Assembly (NCBI GenBank): GCA_019119495.1
Contig: DWWX01000013.1
Span: 1 to 47,474 of the forward strand
DNA from: Candidatus Gemmiger stercorigallinarum
Lineage (GTDB): Bacteria; Bacillota; Clostridia; Oscillospirales; Ruminococcaceae
Length of the DNA: 47,474 nucleotides
Direction of reading: 5' to 3'
The notes below the pieces were generated by a model. That model saw nothing but the letters and a program-made list of their open reading frames with translations. It was not told the DNA's origin and did no database searches. Position numbers and translations under genes: made by a program. Each line of letters begins with the position of its first letter. Position 1 is the first letter of the stretch. Below, one piece after another: positions 27,460 through 35,959 of this stretch.

Positions 27460-28301
27460 GCATCCGGACCATTTCTGCCGCCGCCGTCACCGATGCGGTG
27501 GAGCGGCTGTGCATCCAGGCAAACACCTGCCTGCCCGCCGATGTGAAAGCCTCGCTGGACGCCGCCGAGGCGGCCGAGCCTTGGCCGCTGGCGAAAGAAA
27601 CGCTGGGCCTTTTGCAGAAAAACCTCTGCACGGCGGCGGACAAGGAGCTGCCCATCTGCCAGGACACCGGCATGGCCTGCGTTTTTGTGGAGCTGGGCCG
27701 GGACGCCCGCATCGACGGCGACCTGCAGGCCGCCATCGACGAGGGGGTGCGCCGCGGCTACGAGAAGGGCTACCTGCGCAAAAGCATCACCGCCGACCCG
27801 CTCAAGCGGGTGAACACCGGCGACAACACCCCCGCTTTTGTGACGCTGCACCTGGCGGAGGGCGACCGCTGCCGCATCACCGTCGCCCCCAAGGGCGCCG
27901 GCAGCGAGAACATGAGCCGCCTGGCCATGCTAAAGCCCGCCGACGGCGTGCAGGGCGTCAAGGACTTTGTGCTGGACACGGTGCGCCAGGCCGGGGCCAA
28001 CCCCTGCCCGCCCATCGTGCTGGGCGTGGGCATCGGCGGCAGCTTTGACAAGTGCGCCGCCCTGGCCAAAGAGGCCCTGCTGCGCCCGCTGGACCAGCCC
28101 AACCCCGACCCCTACTACGCCGCGCTGGAAGCCGAGCTGAAGGACACCGTAAACGCCATGGGCATCGGCCCGCAGGGCTTTGGCGGCCGCACCACCTGCC
28201 TGGGGGTGGCCATCCGGCAGATGCCCACCCATGTGGCCTGCCTGCCGGTGGCGGTCAACGTCAGCTGCCACGTGACCCGCCGGGCCAGCGCGGAGCTGTA
28301 A
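27456..28301 (+). CDS. Class I fumarate hydratase, alpha subunit (N-terminal domain)
   Basis: Iron-sulfur hydratase interconverting malate and fumarate, or tartrate and oxaloacetate in the TtdA group. 281 aa. Cluster cysteines are in LPICQDTGMA near residue 70, GIGGSFDKCAALAKEALLRP near 190, and GPQGFGGRTTCLGVAI near 245. The ATG overlaps the malic enzyme stop by four bases, so translation is coupled. The beta subunit gene follows, separated by a 70-codon gene. Fumarase is favoured over tartrate dehydratase because malic enzyme shares the operon. The 4Fe-4S cluster would be oxygen-sensitive, in keeping with an anaerobe. Confidence 0.93.
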
Positions 28302-28337
28302 CATCCCGGACAACAAACCCGCCAAGGAGGTACCGCC

Positions 28338-28550
28338 ATGGCCCTGAAAGGCAACCCGAACATCGACATTCCGCTGGACGGCGTGGGCGCCCAGCCGGAC
28401 GCCGTGCGCCGCAGCCGCGCCCCCATCGACATCCCGCTGGACGGCCGCGGCGACGACCCGGCGCAGATCAGCCGGTTGGAGCTGGAGATGGTCAACCGCC
28501 ACCACGCCGAGGTCAAGGCGCTGTACCGCCGCGCACAGAAGGGGGAATAA
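28338..28550 (+). CDS. Small protein with duplicated IDIPLDG motif, in fumarase operon
   Basis: 70 aa, not recognised as any known family. The motif IDIPLDG occurs twice (residues about 9-15, NIDIPLDGVGAQPD, and 30-36, PIDIPLDGRGDDPA), separated by 21 residues. A basic-acidic helix follows (ISRLELEMVNRHHAEVKALY). There is no signal or membrane segment. Expression is supported by an AAGGAGG site 8 bases before ATG, tight spacing (36 bases after fumarase alpha, 3 before beta) and matching codon use. Position between two subunits of one enzyme suggests an assembly factor, a small extra subunit or a regulator of the Fe-S fumarase; that is inference only. Confidence 0.75.
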   Translation: MALKGNPNIDIPLDGVGAQPDAVRRSRAPIDIPLDGRGDDPAQISRLELEMVNRHHAEVKALYRRAQKGE

Positions 28551-28553
28551 GTT

Positions 28554-29123
28554 TTGCAGTATCGTTTGCAGACGCCGCTTTGCAAAGCGGACCTGTCGCC
28601 GCTGGCCGCAGGCGACACGGTACTTTTGTCCGGTGTGGTGTATACCGCCCGCGACGCCGCCCATGCCCGCATGATGGAGCTTTTGGACCAGGGGCTGCCC
28701 CTGCCCTTTGCGCTGCAGGGCGCGGCCGTCTATTACGTCGGCCCCACGCCGGAGCGCCCCGGCTGCGCCATCGGCGCGGCGGGCCCCACCACCGCCGGCC
28801 GCATGGACAGCTATACCCCGCGGCTGCTGGACCTGGGCCTTGCCTGCATGATCGGCAAGGGCAAGCGCAGCCAGGCGGTCAAGGATTCGGTGGTCAAAAA
28901 CGGCGCCGTCTACCTGGCCGCCATCGGCGGGGCCGGCGCACTGATGGCCGGCAGTGTCAAAAGCTGCCAGGTCGTCGCCTGGCCGGACCTGGGCTGCGAG
29001 GCCGTGCGCCGCCTGGAAGTGGAGAGCATGCCGCTGACGGTGCTGCTGGACGCCCACGGGGGCGACCTGTACCAAAGCGGCCCGGCCGCCTACCTGGCAG
29101 CACAGGCTGCCGGGGCACGATGA
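28554..29123 (+). CDS. Class I fumarate hydratase, beta subunit (C-terminal domain)
   Basis: 189 aa, partner of the alpha subunit. The family core GCAIGAAGPTTAGRMDSYTP followed by LLDLGLACMIGKGKRSQ is diagnostic of Fumerase_C/TtdB proteins, supplying substrate-binding residues around the cluster. Initiation appears to use TTG at 28554, 7 bases after GGGGGA; the next in-frame Met is internal to the domain, so a rare start codon is indicated and may lower translation relative to alpha. The stop overlaps the sortase start by four bases. Confidence 0.92.
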   Translation: MQYRLQTPLCKADLSPLAAGDTVLLSGVVYTARDAAHARMMELLDQGLPLPFALQGAAVYYVGPTPERPGCAIGAAGPTTAGRMDSYTPRLLDLGLACMIGKGKRSQAVKDSVVKNGAVYLAAIGGAGALMAGSVKSCQVVAWPDLGCEAVRRLEVESMPLTVLLDAHGGDLYQSGPAAYLAAQAAGAR

Positions 29124-29848
29124 GCCGGCGCAGAGGCGGCCTTGCCGTGGGCATCGCGGCAGGGCTGGCGGTGGTGTTTGCCGCCGCGGCGATCTGCCAG
29201 ACCCTGCGCCTGCGCGCGATGGGCCGGCAGGTGGATGCCCTGACCGCCCAGACGGCGGACCAGCAGCAACAGCTGGATTCCCTGCAGCAGCAGCTGGCCG
29301 AGGCCCAGGCCGCCCGCGAGGCCGCCGAAGCCGAGGCCCAGGCCGCCCTGCGCAGCGCCGAGCTGGCCCGCGCCGCCGAGGCCAAGGCCGACATTGCCGA
29401 CGGCGACCAGATCGGCCGCGTATGGGTGGAGGGCACCCAGGTGGACTGCCCGCTGTACTGGGGCGACACCGGCAGCCAGTTCCGCAACGGCGCGGGGGCT
29501 CATTCCACCGACGGCTGCGTGCTGCCCGGCGAGAACGGCACCGTGTTTGTGGGCGGCCACACCGACAGCTGGTTTGTGGACCTGAAATCCGCCCAGATCG
29601 GCGGCATCATCCACCTGGAAACGCCCTGGGGCACCTTTTCCTACCAGATCACCGAGACCAAGGTGATCGGCGAGACCGAGATCGACCAGTGCCGCTGGGG
29701 TGCCGAGGAGCCCAGCTGCATCCTGTACACCTGCTACCCCTTTGGCATCCAGACGCCCACCACCCAGCGGTATCTGGTTTACGCCGACCCCATCGAGACC
29801 GACGCCGGCGGCGTTGTCCCCGACGAGCTGCGCACCGCCGAAAGCTGA
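29120..29848 (+). CDS. Class D sortase with an intact active site
   Basis: 242 aa. A signal-anchor helix (about residues 8-26) is followed by a coiled coil of about 60 residues rich in Gln/Ala/Glu (32-92) and the catalytic domain (95-235). The active site is complete: His147 in VFVGGHTDSW, Cys205 in ILYTCYPFG, Arg217 in TTQRYLVYA; CYPFG fits class D. It would join LPxTG-type proteins to the cell wall. No substrate with a sorting motif is in the window. The ATG overlaps the fumarase beta stop (ATGA), so it is translationally coupled to a metabolic gene. The long coiled coil between anchor and enzyme is unusual and may set reach or oligomer state. Confidence 0.9.
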   Translation: MSRRRGGLAVGIAAGLAVVFAAAAICQTLRLRAMGRQVDALTAQTADQQQQLDSLQQQLAEAQAAREAAEAEAQAALRSAELARAAEAKADIADGDQIGRVWVEGTQVDCPLYWGDTGSQFRNGAGAHSTDGCVLPGENGTVFVGGHTDSWFVDLKSAQIGGIIHLETPWGTFSYQITETKVIGETEIDQCRWGAEEPSCILYTCYPFGIQTPTTQRYLVYADPIETDAGGVVPDELRTAES

Positions 29849-29910
29849 GCGCCCGGCCGCCGGCCGGCAGGGCCGCGGCGCTGCCAGGCGGCAAAAAACG
29901 CCCGTTCCAA

Positions 29911-29944
29911 CACAAAGGCCCGTCCTTGCGGACGGGCCTTTGTG
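29911..29944. terminator. Near-perfect hairpin after the sortase gene
   Basis: CACAAAGGCCCGTCC (29911-29925) pairs with GGACGGGCCTTTGTG (29930-29944). T-runs are short (CCTTT inside the stem). It can close the sortase transcript on plus and the candidate minus-strand RNA on minus. Confidence 0.75.
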
Positions 29945-29994
29945 CATAGAGGGGTGGGAAAGTATATAAAGGTGAGAAGTTGTCTTTGGTTTAT
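29911..29994 (-). ncRNA. Candidate small RNA (about 84 nt)
   Basis: A consensus promoter on the minus strand (30001-30028) points into a gene-free stretch that ends in the hairpin at 29911-29944. No coding frame on this strand fits. A transcript would start near 29994, have an AC-rich unpaired 5' part of about 50 nt and a 3' terminator-like stem. Inferred from promoter and hairpin only. Confidence 0.4.
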
Positions 29995-30000
29995 GCCTTT

Positions 30001-30028
30001 AGTATACTCAAAATCCTTAACATGTCAA
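30001..30028 (-). promoter_or_regulatory. Orphan consensus promoter, divergent from the Lrp promoter
   Basis: Minus strand: TTGACA (30023-30028), 16-base spacer, TATACT (30001-30006). No minus-strand gene lies downstream of it. Confidence 0.65.
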
Positions 30029-30037
30029 ATCCCGTAC

Positions 30038-30066
30038 TTGTTTTTTCCTTTTTGTTTTGTTAAAAT
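30038..30066 (+). promoter_or_regulatory. Promoter of the Lrp/AsnC-family gene
   Basis: TTGTTT (30038-30043), 17-base spacer, TAAAAT (30061-30066), in an AT-rich region unlike the surrounding DNA; leader about 180 bases of which the first 110 are T-rich and hold no clear gene. Confidence 0.6.
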
Positions 30067-30252
30067 ATTGGGGCGGCCGCTTAACTTTTTTCGGTTTCCG
30101 GTTGCAAATTTTGCTTTCCTGAATTTTGGTAAACCACACAACCCCGTTTTTCTTTATTTTATTTTTTTGTGCGCATTGAACAAAAACCTTGCCGGCACCG
30201 GGGCGCGCTTTGCCGCGCAGCCCGCCGGCCGCACAGAAAGGATGACCGATCC

Positions 30253-30681
30253 ATGGACGATCTGGACCAAAAGATCCTCCGCCTGCTGATGAAAAACGCA
30301 CGCATGCCGGTCAAGGAGATCGCCGAGCATGTCAATTTGACCAGCCCCGCCGTGTCCAGCCGCATCCGCCGCCTGGAGGCCGAGGGCATCATCGGCGGGT
30401 ATACCGTGCGGCTGCACCGCCCCGGCGAGGCTTCCCGCGTGCAGGCGCTGATCTCCATCTCGGCCAACGCCGCCAGCCGCGAGGAGTTTTTGACGCTGGT
30501 GGAGCAGGAGCCCCAGGTTTTGCAGTGCTGGCGGGTGACCGGCAGCTACAACTTTATCGTCAAGGTCAGCTGCGAGAGCATCGACGACCTGGAACATCTG
30601 CTGACCCGTATGCAGAAGCTGGGTTCCACCAACACCCAGATCATCCTGAACACCGCGGTGGACCGCCCCCTTCAGCTTTGA
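30253..30681 (+). CDS. Lrp/AsnC-family transcriptional regulator
   Basis: 142 aa. An N-terminal winged helix (MDDLDQKILRLLMKNARMPV, then EIAEHVNLTSPAVSSRIRRL, residues 1-50) is followed by a RAM ligand-binding domain (about 65-135) containing VTGSYNFIVKVSC. The GxYD/N motif of the RAM domain is intact, so amino-acid or related small-molecule sensing is likely. ATG 30253 follows GAAAGGATG. The intergenic promoter pair upstream is a natural place for autoregulation. Gene 1 of a possible unit with the zinc-ribbon and glycosyltransferase genes (31- and 43-base gaps). Confidence 0.92.
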   Translation: MDDLDQKILRLLMKNARMPVKEIAEHVNLTSPAVSSRIRRLEAEGIIGGYTVRLHRPGEASRVQALISISANAASREEFLTLVEQEPQVLQCWRVTGSYNFIVKVSCESIDDLEHLLTRMQKLGSTNTQIILNTAVDRPLQL

Positions 30682-30712
30682 GCGGCGCTGCGGCAGAAAG
30701 AAGGCTTTTTTG

Positions 30713-31207
30713 ATGAAATTTTGCAGCCATTGCGGCGCGCGGGTGATGCCCGGCATGACCCGCTGCCCCGCCTGCGGCTATCTGCTGCTTGCGCCGGACG
30801 CGCCGGCCCCCGATCCCTCGCCCGAAGCGGCGGACGGCAAAACGCCGGACGCCGGGCCGGACGCGGCCGCCGGCACGCCTGCCGCCGGGCCCCGCTCCCC
30901 CGCCCCGGATGCCCCGGCGGCGGAGGACCGGCCGCCCCTTTACGCCCATCCGGCCGGCGCGCTGCCCGGCCTGACCTCGGCCGAGTACCTGGGCACGCTG
31001 CTGTTGTTTTTGATCCCCGTGGCCGGTCTGGTGGTCATGCTCTGCTTTGCCTTTGGCCGGGGCATCCACCCGGCCAAACGGAACCTGGCCCGCGCCTGCC
31101 TGATGCTGACGCTGATCCTGGTCACGCTGCTGGCGGTGGCGGTCTTTCTGCTGGCTTTGGCCGGCGCCGCCGCCAACCAGCTGATATTCTACTATATGTA
31201 CGGCTAA
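30713..31207 (+). CDS. Zinc-ribbon membrane protein
   Basis: 164 aa, no named family. The N-terminal zinc ribbon MKFCSHCGARVMPGMTRCPACGY has two CxxC pairs. A Pro/Ala-rich linker of about 65 residues follows, then two membrane helices (about 92-114 and 128-152) joined by a short basic loop (FGRGIHPAKRNLAR). This is the layout of small zinc-ribbon/double-TM proteins of Bacillota whose roles are mostly unknown. ATG 30713 is chosen over the adjacent TTG because AGAAGG is then 8-9 bases away. It sits between a regulator and a glycosyltransferase. Confidence 0.78.
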   Translation: MKFCSHCGARVMPGMTRCPACGYLLLAPDAPAPDPSPEAADGKTPDAGPDAAAGTPAAGPRSPAPDAPAAEDRPPLYAHPAGALPGLTSAEYLGTLLLFLIPVAGLVVMLCFAFGRGIHPAKRNLARACLMLTLILVTLLAVAVFLLALAGAAANQLIFYYMYG

Positions 31208-31250
31208 AGCCCCGCCAGGGCCTGCCCCGCAGAAAGACGGTGTTTCCCGA

Positions 31251-32240
31251 TTGAAAGCAAGTGTCATCATTCCCAACCTGAACGGCGCGGGCTGGCTGCG
31301 CGACTCCATCGAGTCGGTCTGGGCCCAGACCGAGCAGGACTTTGAGCTGATCGTCATCGACAACGGCTCCACCGACGAGAGCCTGGACATTGCCCGCAGC
31401 TACCGCGGCCGCCCCGGCTATACCCTGATCGAAAACGACCGCAACACCGGGTTTTCCCATGCGGTCAACCAGGGCATCGCCATCGCAAAGGGCGAGTATG
31501 TGGCGCTGTTCAACAACGACGCCTTTGCCGAGCCGGACTGGCTGGCCGAACTGCTGAAAGCCGCCGAAGCCGACCCGAAGATCTTTGCGGTGTCCAGCCT
31601 GATGCTGCGCTACTACGAGCCGGAGCTGGCCGACGACGCCGGCGACTACGTGACGATTTTGGGCTTTGCCTGCAAGCGGGGCGACGGGCTGAAAGCCAGC
31701 CGCTACACAAAGCCCTGCCGCATTTTTTCCGCCTGCGGCGGCGCGGCGCTCTACCGCAAGTCGATCCTGGACAAGATCGGCGTGTTTGACGAGCTGTTCT
31801 TTGCCTATTACGAGGATGTGGACCTGAGCTGGCGGGCCAACAACTTCGGCTACAAAAACGTCTACTGCCCCACCGCCCGCTGCCGCCACATCTGCGGCGC
31901 CACCACCGGCGCGGTGCGGTATAACCCCTTCAAAAGCATCCAAAGCGGCCGCAACAGCATTTTGCTGCCCTACAAAAACCAGCCCGCCGTTATGCTTGCG
32001 GTCAACTTTCTCCCCATGGCGCTGGGGTATCTGTTAAAAGTGGTCATGTTCCGCCACCGGGGCTTCGGCGACGATTATGCCAAGGGCTTTGCCGAGGCCA
32101 AAGCCGCCCTGCCCAGGATCGACAAGCCGAAATTTTACTGGCGCAACCTGCCCAACTATCTGTGGGTGGAGTGCAGCCTGATCGCCGGGCTGTTCCGCTA
32201 CATCGTTTACCGGGTGCAGCGCGCGCTGAAGATCACCTGA
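31251..32240 (+). CDS. Family 2 glycosyltransferase
   Basis: 329 aa GT-A enzyme transferring a sugar from a nucleotide donor to a cell-surface acceptor. ASVIIPNLNGAGWLRDSIES opens the Rossmann-like domain; VIDNGSTDES and ALFNNDAFAEPDWL carry the nucleotide and DxD-like metal contacts, and FFAYYEDVDLSWR is the typical rhamnosyltransferase-type GT2 motif (WbbL-like). The C-terminal 60 residues are hydrophobic/amphipathic and could sit on the membrane. Initiation is apparently at TTG 31251: the first residues match the family and no ATG is available; the upstream AGAAAGACGG is a weak ribosome site. Terminated by a strong hairpin. Confidence 0.9.
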   Translation: MKASVIIPNLNGAGWLRDSIESVWAQTEQDFELIVIDNGSTDESLDIARSYRGRPGYTLIENDRNTGFSHAVNQGIAIAKGEYVALFNNDAFAEPDWLAELLKAAEADPKIFAVSSLMLRYYEPELADDAGDYVTILGFACKRGDGLKASRYTKPCRIFSACGGAALYRKSILDKIGVFDELFFAYYEDVDLSWRANNFGYKNVYCPTARCRHICGATTGAVRYNPFKSIQSGRNSILLPYKNQPAVMLAVNFLPMALGYLLKVVMFRHRGFGDDYAKGFAEAKAALPRIDKPKFYWRNLPNYLWVECSLIAGLFRYIVYRVQRALKIT

Positions 32241-32260
32241 CTGTTTTTTGTTTTTACGCC

Positions 32261-32302
32261 AAAGCCGGCCGGCAGCATTTTTTTGCTGCCGGCCGGCTTT
32301 TT
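32261..32302. terminator. Strong bidirectional terminator
   Basis: AAAGCCGGCCGGCAGC (32261-32276) pairs with GCTGCCGGCCGGCTTT (32285-32300) around an AT loop, with Ts on the plus strand. It separates the convergent glycosyltransferase and 6-phospho-beta-glucosidase genes. Confidence 0.95.
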
Positions 32303-32361
32303 GAATTTCCGTTTCCCTCTATGCCTGGCGTCCGCCGCCTTTTACGGAAGGCGGACGCGCG

Positions 32362-33840
<1,479 letters not shown>

Positions 33841-33870
33841 TTACTTTTCCGGTTGCCCGGCGTTATTCCC

Positions 33871-33899
33871 AGTGTAGCATGCAGCCGCAGATATTGCAA
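33871..33899 (-). promoter_or_regulatory. Promoter of bglA, with operator-like palindrome on the -35
   Basis: Minus strand: TTGCAA (33894-33899), 17-base spacer, TACACT (33871-33876) with an upstream TGC. The -35 lies wholly inside the palindrome ATTGCAAT (33893-33900), the same 8-mer found in the leader at 33823-33830. Confidence 0.65.
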
Positions 33900-33970
33900 T
33901 ACTTTTCACCATTTTGCCCAATAATTTCTTTTCGCCTGCAAAAAAATTAAATAAATTACAATGTTTCCCC

Positions 33971-33999
33971 TTGACAGCACTTCTGTTCAGTGCTATGAT
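33971..33999 (+). promoter_or_regulatory. Promoter of ridA-PTS-aminotransferase operon, with operator in the spacer
   Basis: TTGACA (33971-33976), 17-base spacer, TATGAT (33994-33999), extended -10 (TGC). The spacer is filled by an inverted repeat AGCACT-N7-AGTGCT (33976-33994). Binding there would block polymerase. Confidence 0.85.
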
Positions 34000-34035
34000 T
34001 CGTAATGAAATAAATTTTATTGCAGGAGGCATATC

Positions 34036-34419
34036 ATGCTGGAACCTATTTTTACCCAAAACGCCCCCGCCGCCATCGGCCCCTACTCGCAGGCGGTGCG
34101 GGCCGGACAGCTTGTGTTTTTGTCCGGCGTCATGCCGGTGGACCCCGCCACCAATCAGCTGGTGGAGCCGGACATCACCGCCCAGGCGCAGCAGATCATG
34201 AAAAACATTGACGCTCTGCTCCAGGCGGCCGGCTGCACGGCGGCCGACGTGGTCAAAACCACCTGCTTCCTGTCCGACATCGGCAACTTTGCCGCCTTCA
34301 ACGAGGTGTACGGCCGGTACTTTACCGGCAAGCCGGCGCGCTCCTGCGTGGCGGTCCGGGATATCCCCAAAGGCGCTTTGGTCGAGGTGGAGGTCATCGC
34401 CTTCGGCCCGGACGCCTGA
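34036..34419 (+). CDS. ridA: RidA family enamine/imine deaminase
   Basis: 127-aa trimeric protein of the YjgF/YER057c/UK114 family, which hydrolyses reactive 2-aminoacrylate and other enamines released by PLP enzymes. NAPAAIGPYSQAVRAG at the N-terminus, FLSGVMPVDP, and the catalytic arginine in ARSCVAVRDIPKGALVEVE (near residue 105) are conserved. GCAGGAGGC precedes the ATG. It is the first gene of an operon with a PTS transporter and an aminotransferase, so its clients probably arise from that pathway. Confidence 0.95.
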   Translation: MLEPIFTQNAPAAIGPYSQAVRAGQLVFLSGVMPVDPATNQLVEPDITAQAQQIMKNIDALLQAAGCTAADVVKTTCFLSDIGNFAAFNEVYGRYFTGKPARSCVAVRDIPKGALVEVEVIAFGPDA

Positions 34420-34446
34420 ATATAAAACCAACAAGGAGGATGTATC

Positions 34447-35847
34447 ATGGCAACCAAAATCCCCGTATCTGACATTGTCCAGGCGCTGGGCGGCAAAGAG
34501 AACGTGGCCCAGGCAGCCCACTGCGCCACCCGCCTGCGGGTGACGCCCAGGGACTGGTCCAAGATCAGCGAGGACCAGCTGAAAGCGGTCCCCGGCGTGC
34601 TGGGCGTGGTCCGCGGCTCCACCCAGGTGCAGGTCATCATCGGCGCCGAGGTCAACAATGTCTACAAAGAGTTTGTGGAGCTGACCGGCGTGGACGAGGA
34701 GGACGCCATCGACGAGAACCTGGACTTAAAGTCAGAGCTGGCCAACAAAAAAGGCTCGCTGCTGACCCGCTTCTTCGAGACGGTGGCCGCCATCTTCAAC
34801 CCCATTGTCCCCGCGCTGGCAGGCTGCGGCTTCCTGTCCGCCTTCATCAGCATCTTTATGGCGTTCGGCGCTTCCACGTCCGACCCGACCTTTAATGTCA
34901 TCACCTCCGTCTCGATGGCGGTGTTCACCTTCCTGCCCTTCCTGCTGGCGGCCAGCGCCGCAAAGGTGTTCAAGATGAACCAGTTCGTGGCGCTGACCAT
35001 CTGTGCGGGCATGATGTCCAGCACCTGGTCCGGCCTGATCGCCGAGGGCGTCGAGACCTATACCTTCCTGGGCATCCCCTTCCGCGTCATCGACTATTCG
35101 TCCTCGGTGCTGCCCATCGTGTTCGCCATCCTGCTGGCGTCCTATGTGGAGCGGTTCCTGGACAAGTATATCCCCGGCGCGCTGAAGATCATCCTGGTCC
35201 CGGCGCTGACCATCCTGATCGCCACCCCCGTCACCCTGCTTACCGTCGGCCCGCTGACTTACTGGATCGGCGAGGTGCTGGCCAGCGGCGTCAATATGCT
35301 GTTTGAGTACGGCGGCGTCTTTGCCGGCCTGGTCTACGGCGGCATCTACTCGGCCATGGTCGTGCTGGGCATCCACCACGGCATGGTCCCGGTGCTGACC
35401 CAGATGATCGCCGACCAGGGCTTCAACTACGTCTCGCCCACTTCCGGCGCGGCCAACATCGGCCAGGCCGGCGCGGCCTTCGGCGTCTGGCTCAAGACCC
35501 GTGACAAGGCCCTGAAGGGCAACGCCGCTTCCGCCTGCTTTGCCGCCTGCACCGGCATCACCGAGCCTGTCGTTTACGGCGTCAACGTGCCGCTGGGCAA
35601 GCCTTTCCTGTTCGCTTCCATCGGCGGCGCCTGCGGCGGTGCCTTTGCCGCCGCCTTCCACCTGAAAGCCTACGTCATCGGCGGCCCGTCCTTCCTCAGC
35701 TTCGGCATGTTCATGGGCGGCGAAAACCCGATGTACAACTGCGCCATGGTCATGGCCGGCTTTGTCATCGCCTTTGTGGTGGCCGCGGTGCTGACCGTCC
35801 TGTTCTGGAAGCCGGACGAGAAGAAGGCCGCAAGCCAGGCCAAGTAA
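34447..35847 (+). CDS. PTS transporter, EIIBC component, beta-glucoside/glucose family
   Basis: 466 aa. The EIIB domain (residues 1-85) has the phosphorylated cysteine Cys26 in AAHCATRLRV, followed by a linker and an EIIC membrane domain (about 105-460) of roughly 10 helices, with the substrate loop motif ACTGITEPVVYGVNVPLG near residue 370. There is no EIIA domain, so a separate or general EIIA must supply phosphate. ATG follows AAGGAGG at 34454. Substrate enters as a 6-phospho sugar, which fits the divergent 6-phospho-beta-glucosidase. The substrate-binding motif is like those of glucose/beta-glucoside-type EIIBCs. Confidence 0.94.
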   Translation: MATKIPVSDIVQALGGKENVAQAAHCATRLRVTPRDWSKISEDQLKAVPGVLGVVRGSTQVQVIIGAEVNNVYKEFVELTGVDEEDAIDENLDLKSELANKKGSLLTRFFETVAAIFNPIVPALAGCGFLSAFISIFMAFGASTSDPTFNVITSVSMAVFTFLPFLLAASAAKVFKMNQFVALTICAGMMSSTWSGLIAEGVETYTFLGIPFRVIDYSSSVLPIVFAILLASYVERFLDKYIPGALKIILVPALTILIATPVTLLTVGPLTYWIGEVLASGVNMLFEYGGVFAGLVYGGIYSAMVVLGIHHGMVPVLTQMIADQGFNYVSPTSGAANIGQAGAAFGVWLKTRDKALKGNAASACFAACTGITEPVVYGVNVPLGKPFLFASIGGACGGAFAAAFHLKAYVIGGPSFLSFGMFMGGENPMYNCAMVMAGFVIAFVVAAVLTVLFWKPDEKKAASQAK

Positions 35848-35959
35848 CCCAACATTTCCCCTCAGCAAGAGCATTTCTGCTGAAATTTTTCCGGCAAAGC
35901 CGGGCAGACGGCCGTTTGACCGGGCTGCCCGGCCTTTGCCCATTGTTACGAGGTGCCAT

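Noticed and set aside
28052-29848. 598-codon frame containing the sortase
   Set aside because: Only the last 242 codons have family similarity; the earlier part is the shadow of fumarase genes. The sortase starts at 29120.
29942-30289. 115-codon plus-strand frame through the AT-rich leader of the Lrp gene
   Set aside because: Phe-rich AT-driven translation, no ribosome site in place, and it overlaps the Lrp start out of frame.
33976-33994. CIRCE element upstream of ridA
   Set aside because: The half-sites resemble CIRCE, but the spacer and outer bases do not fit; it is treated as a different operator.
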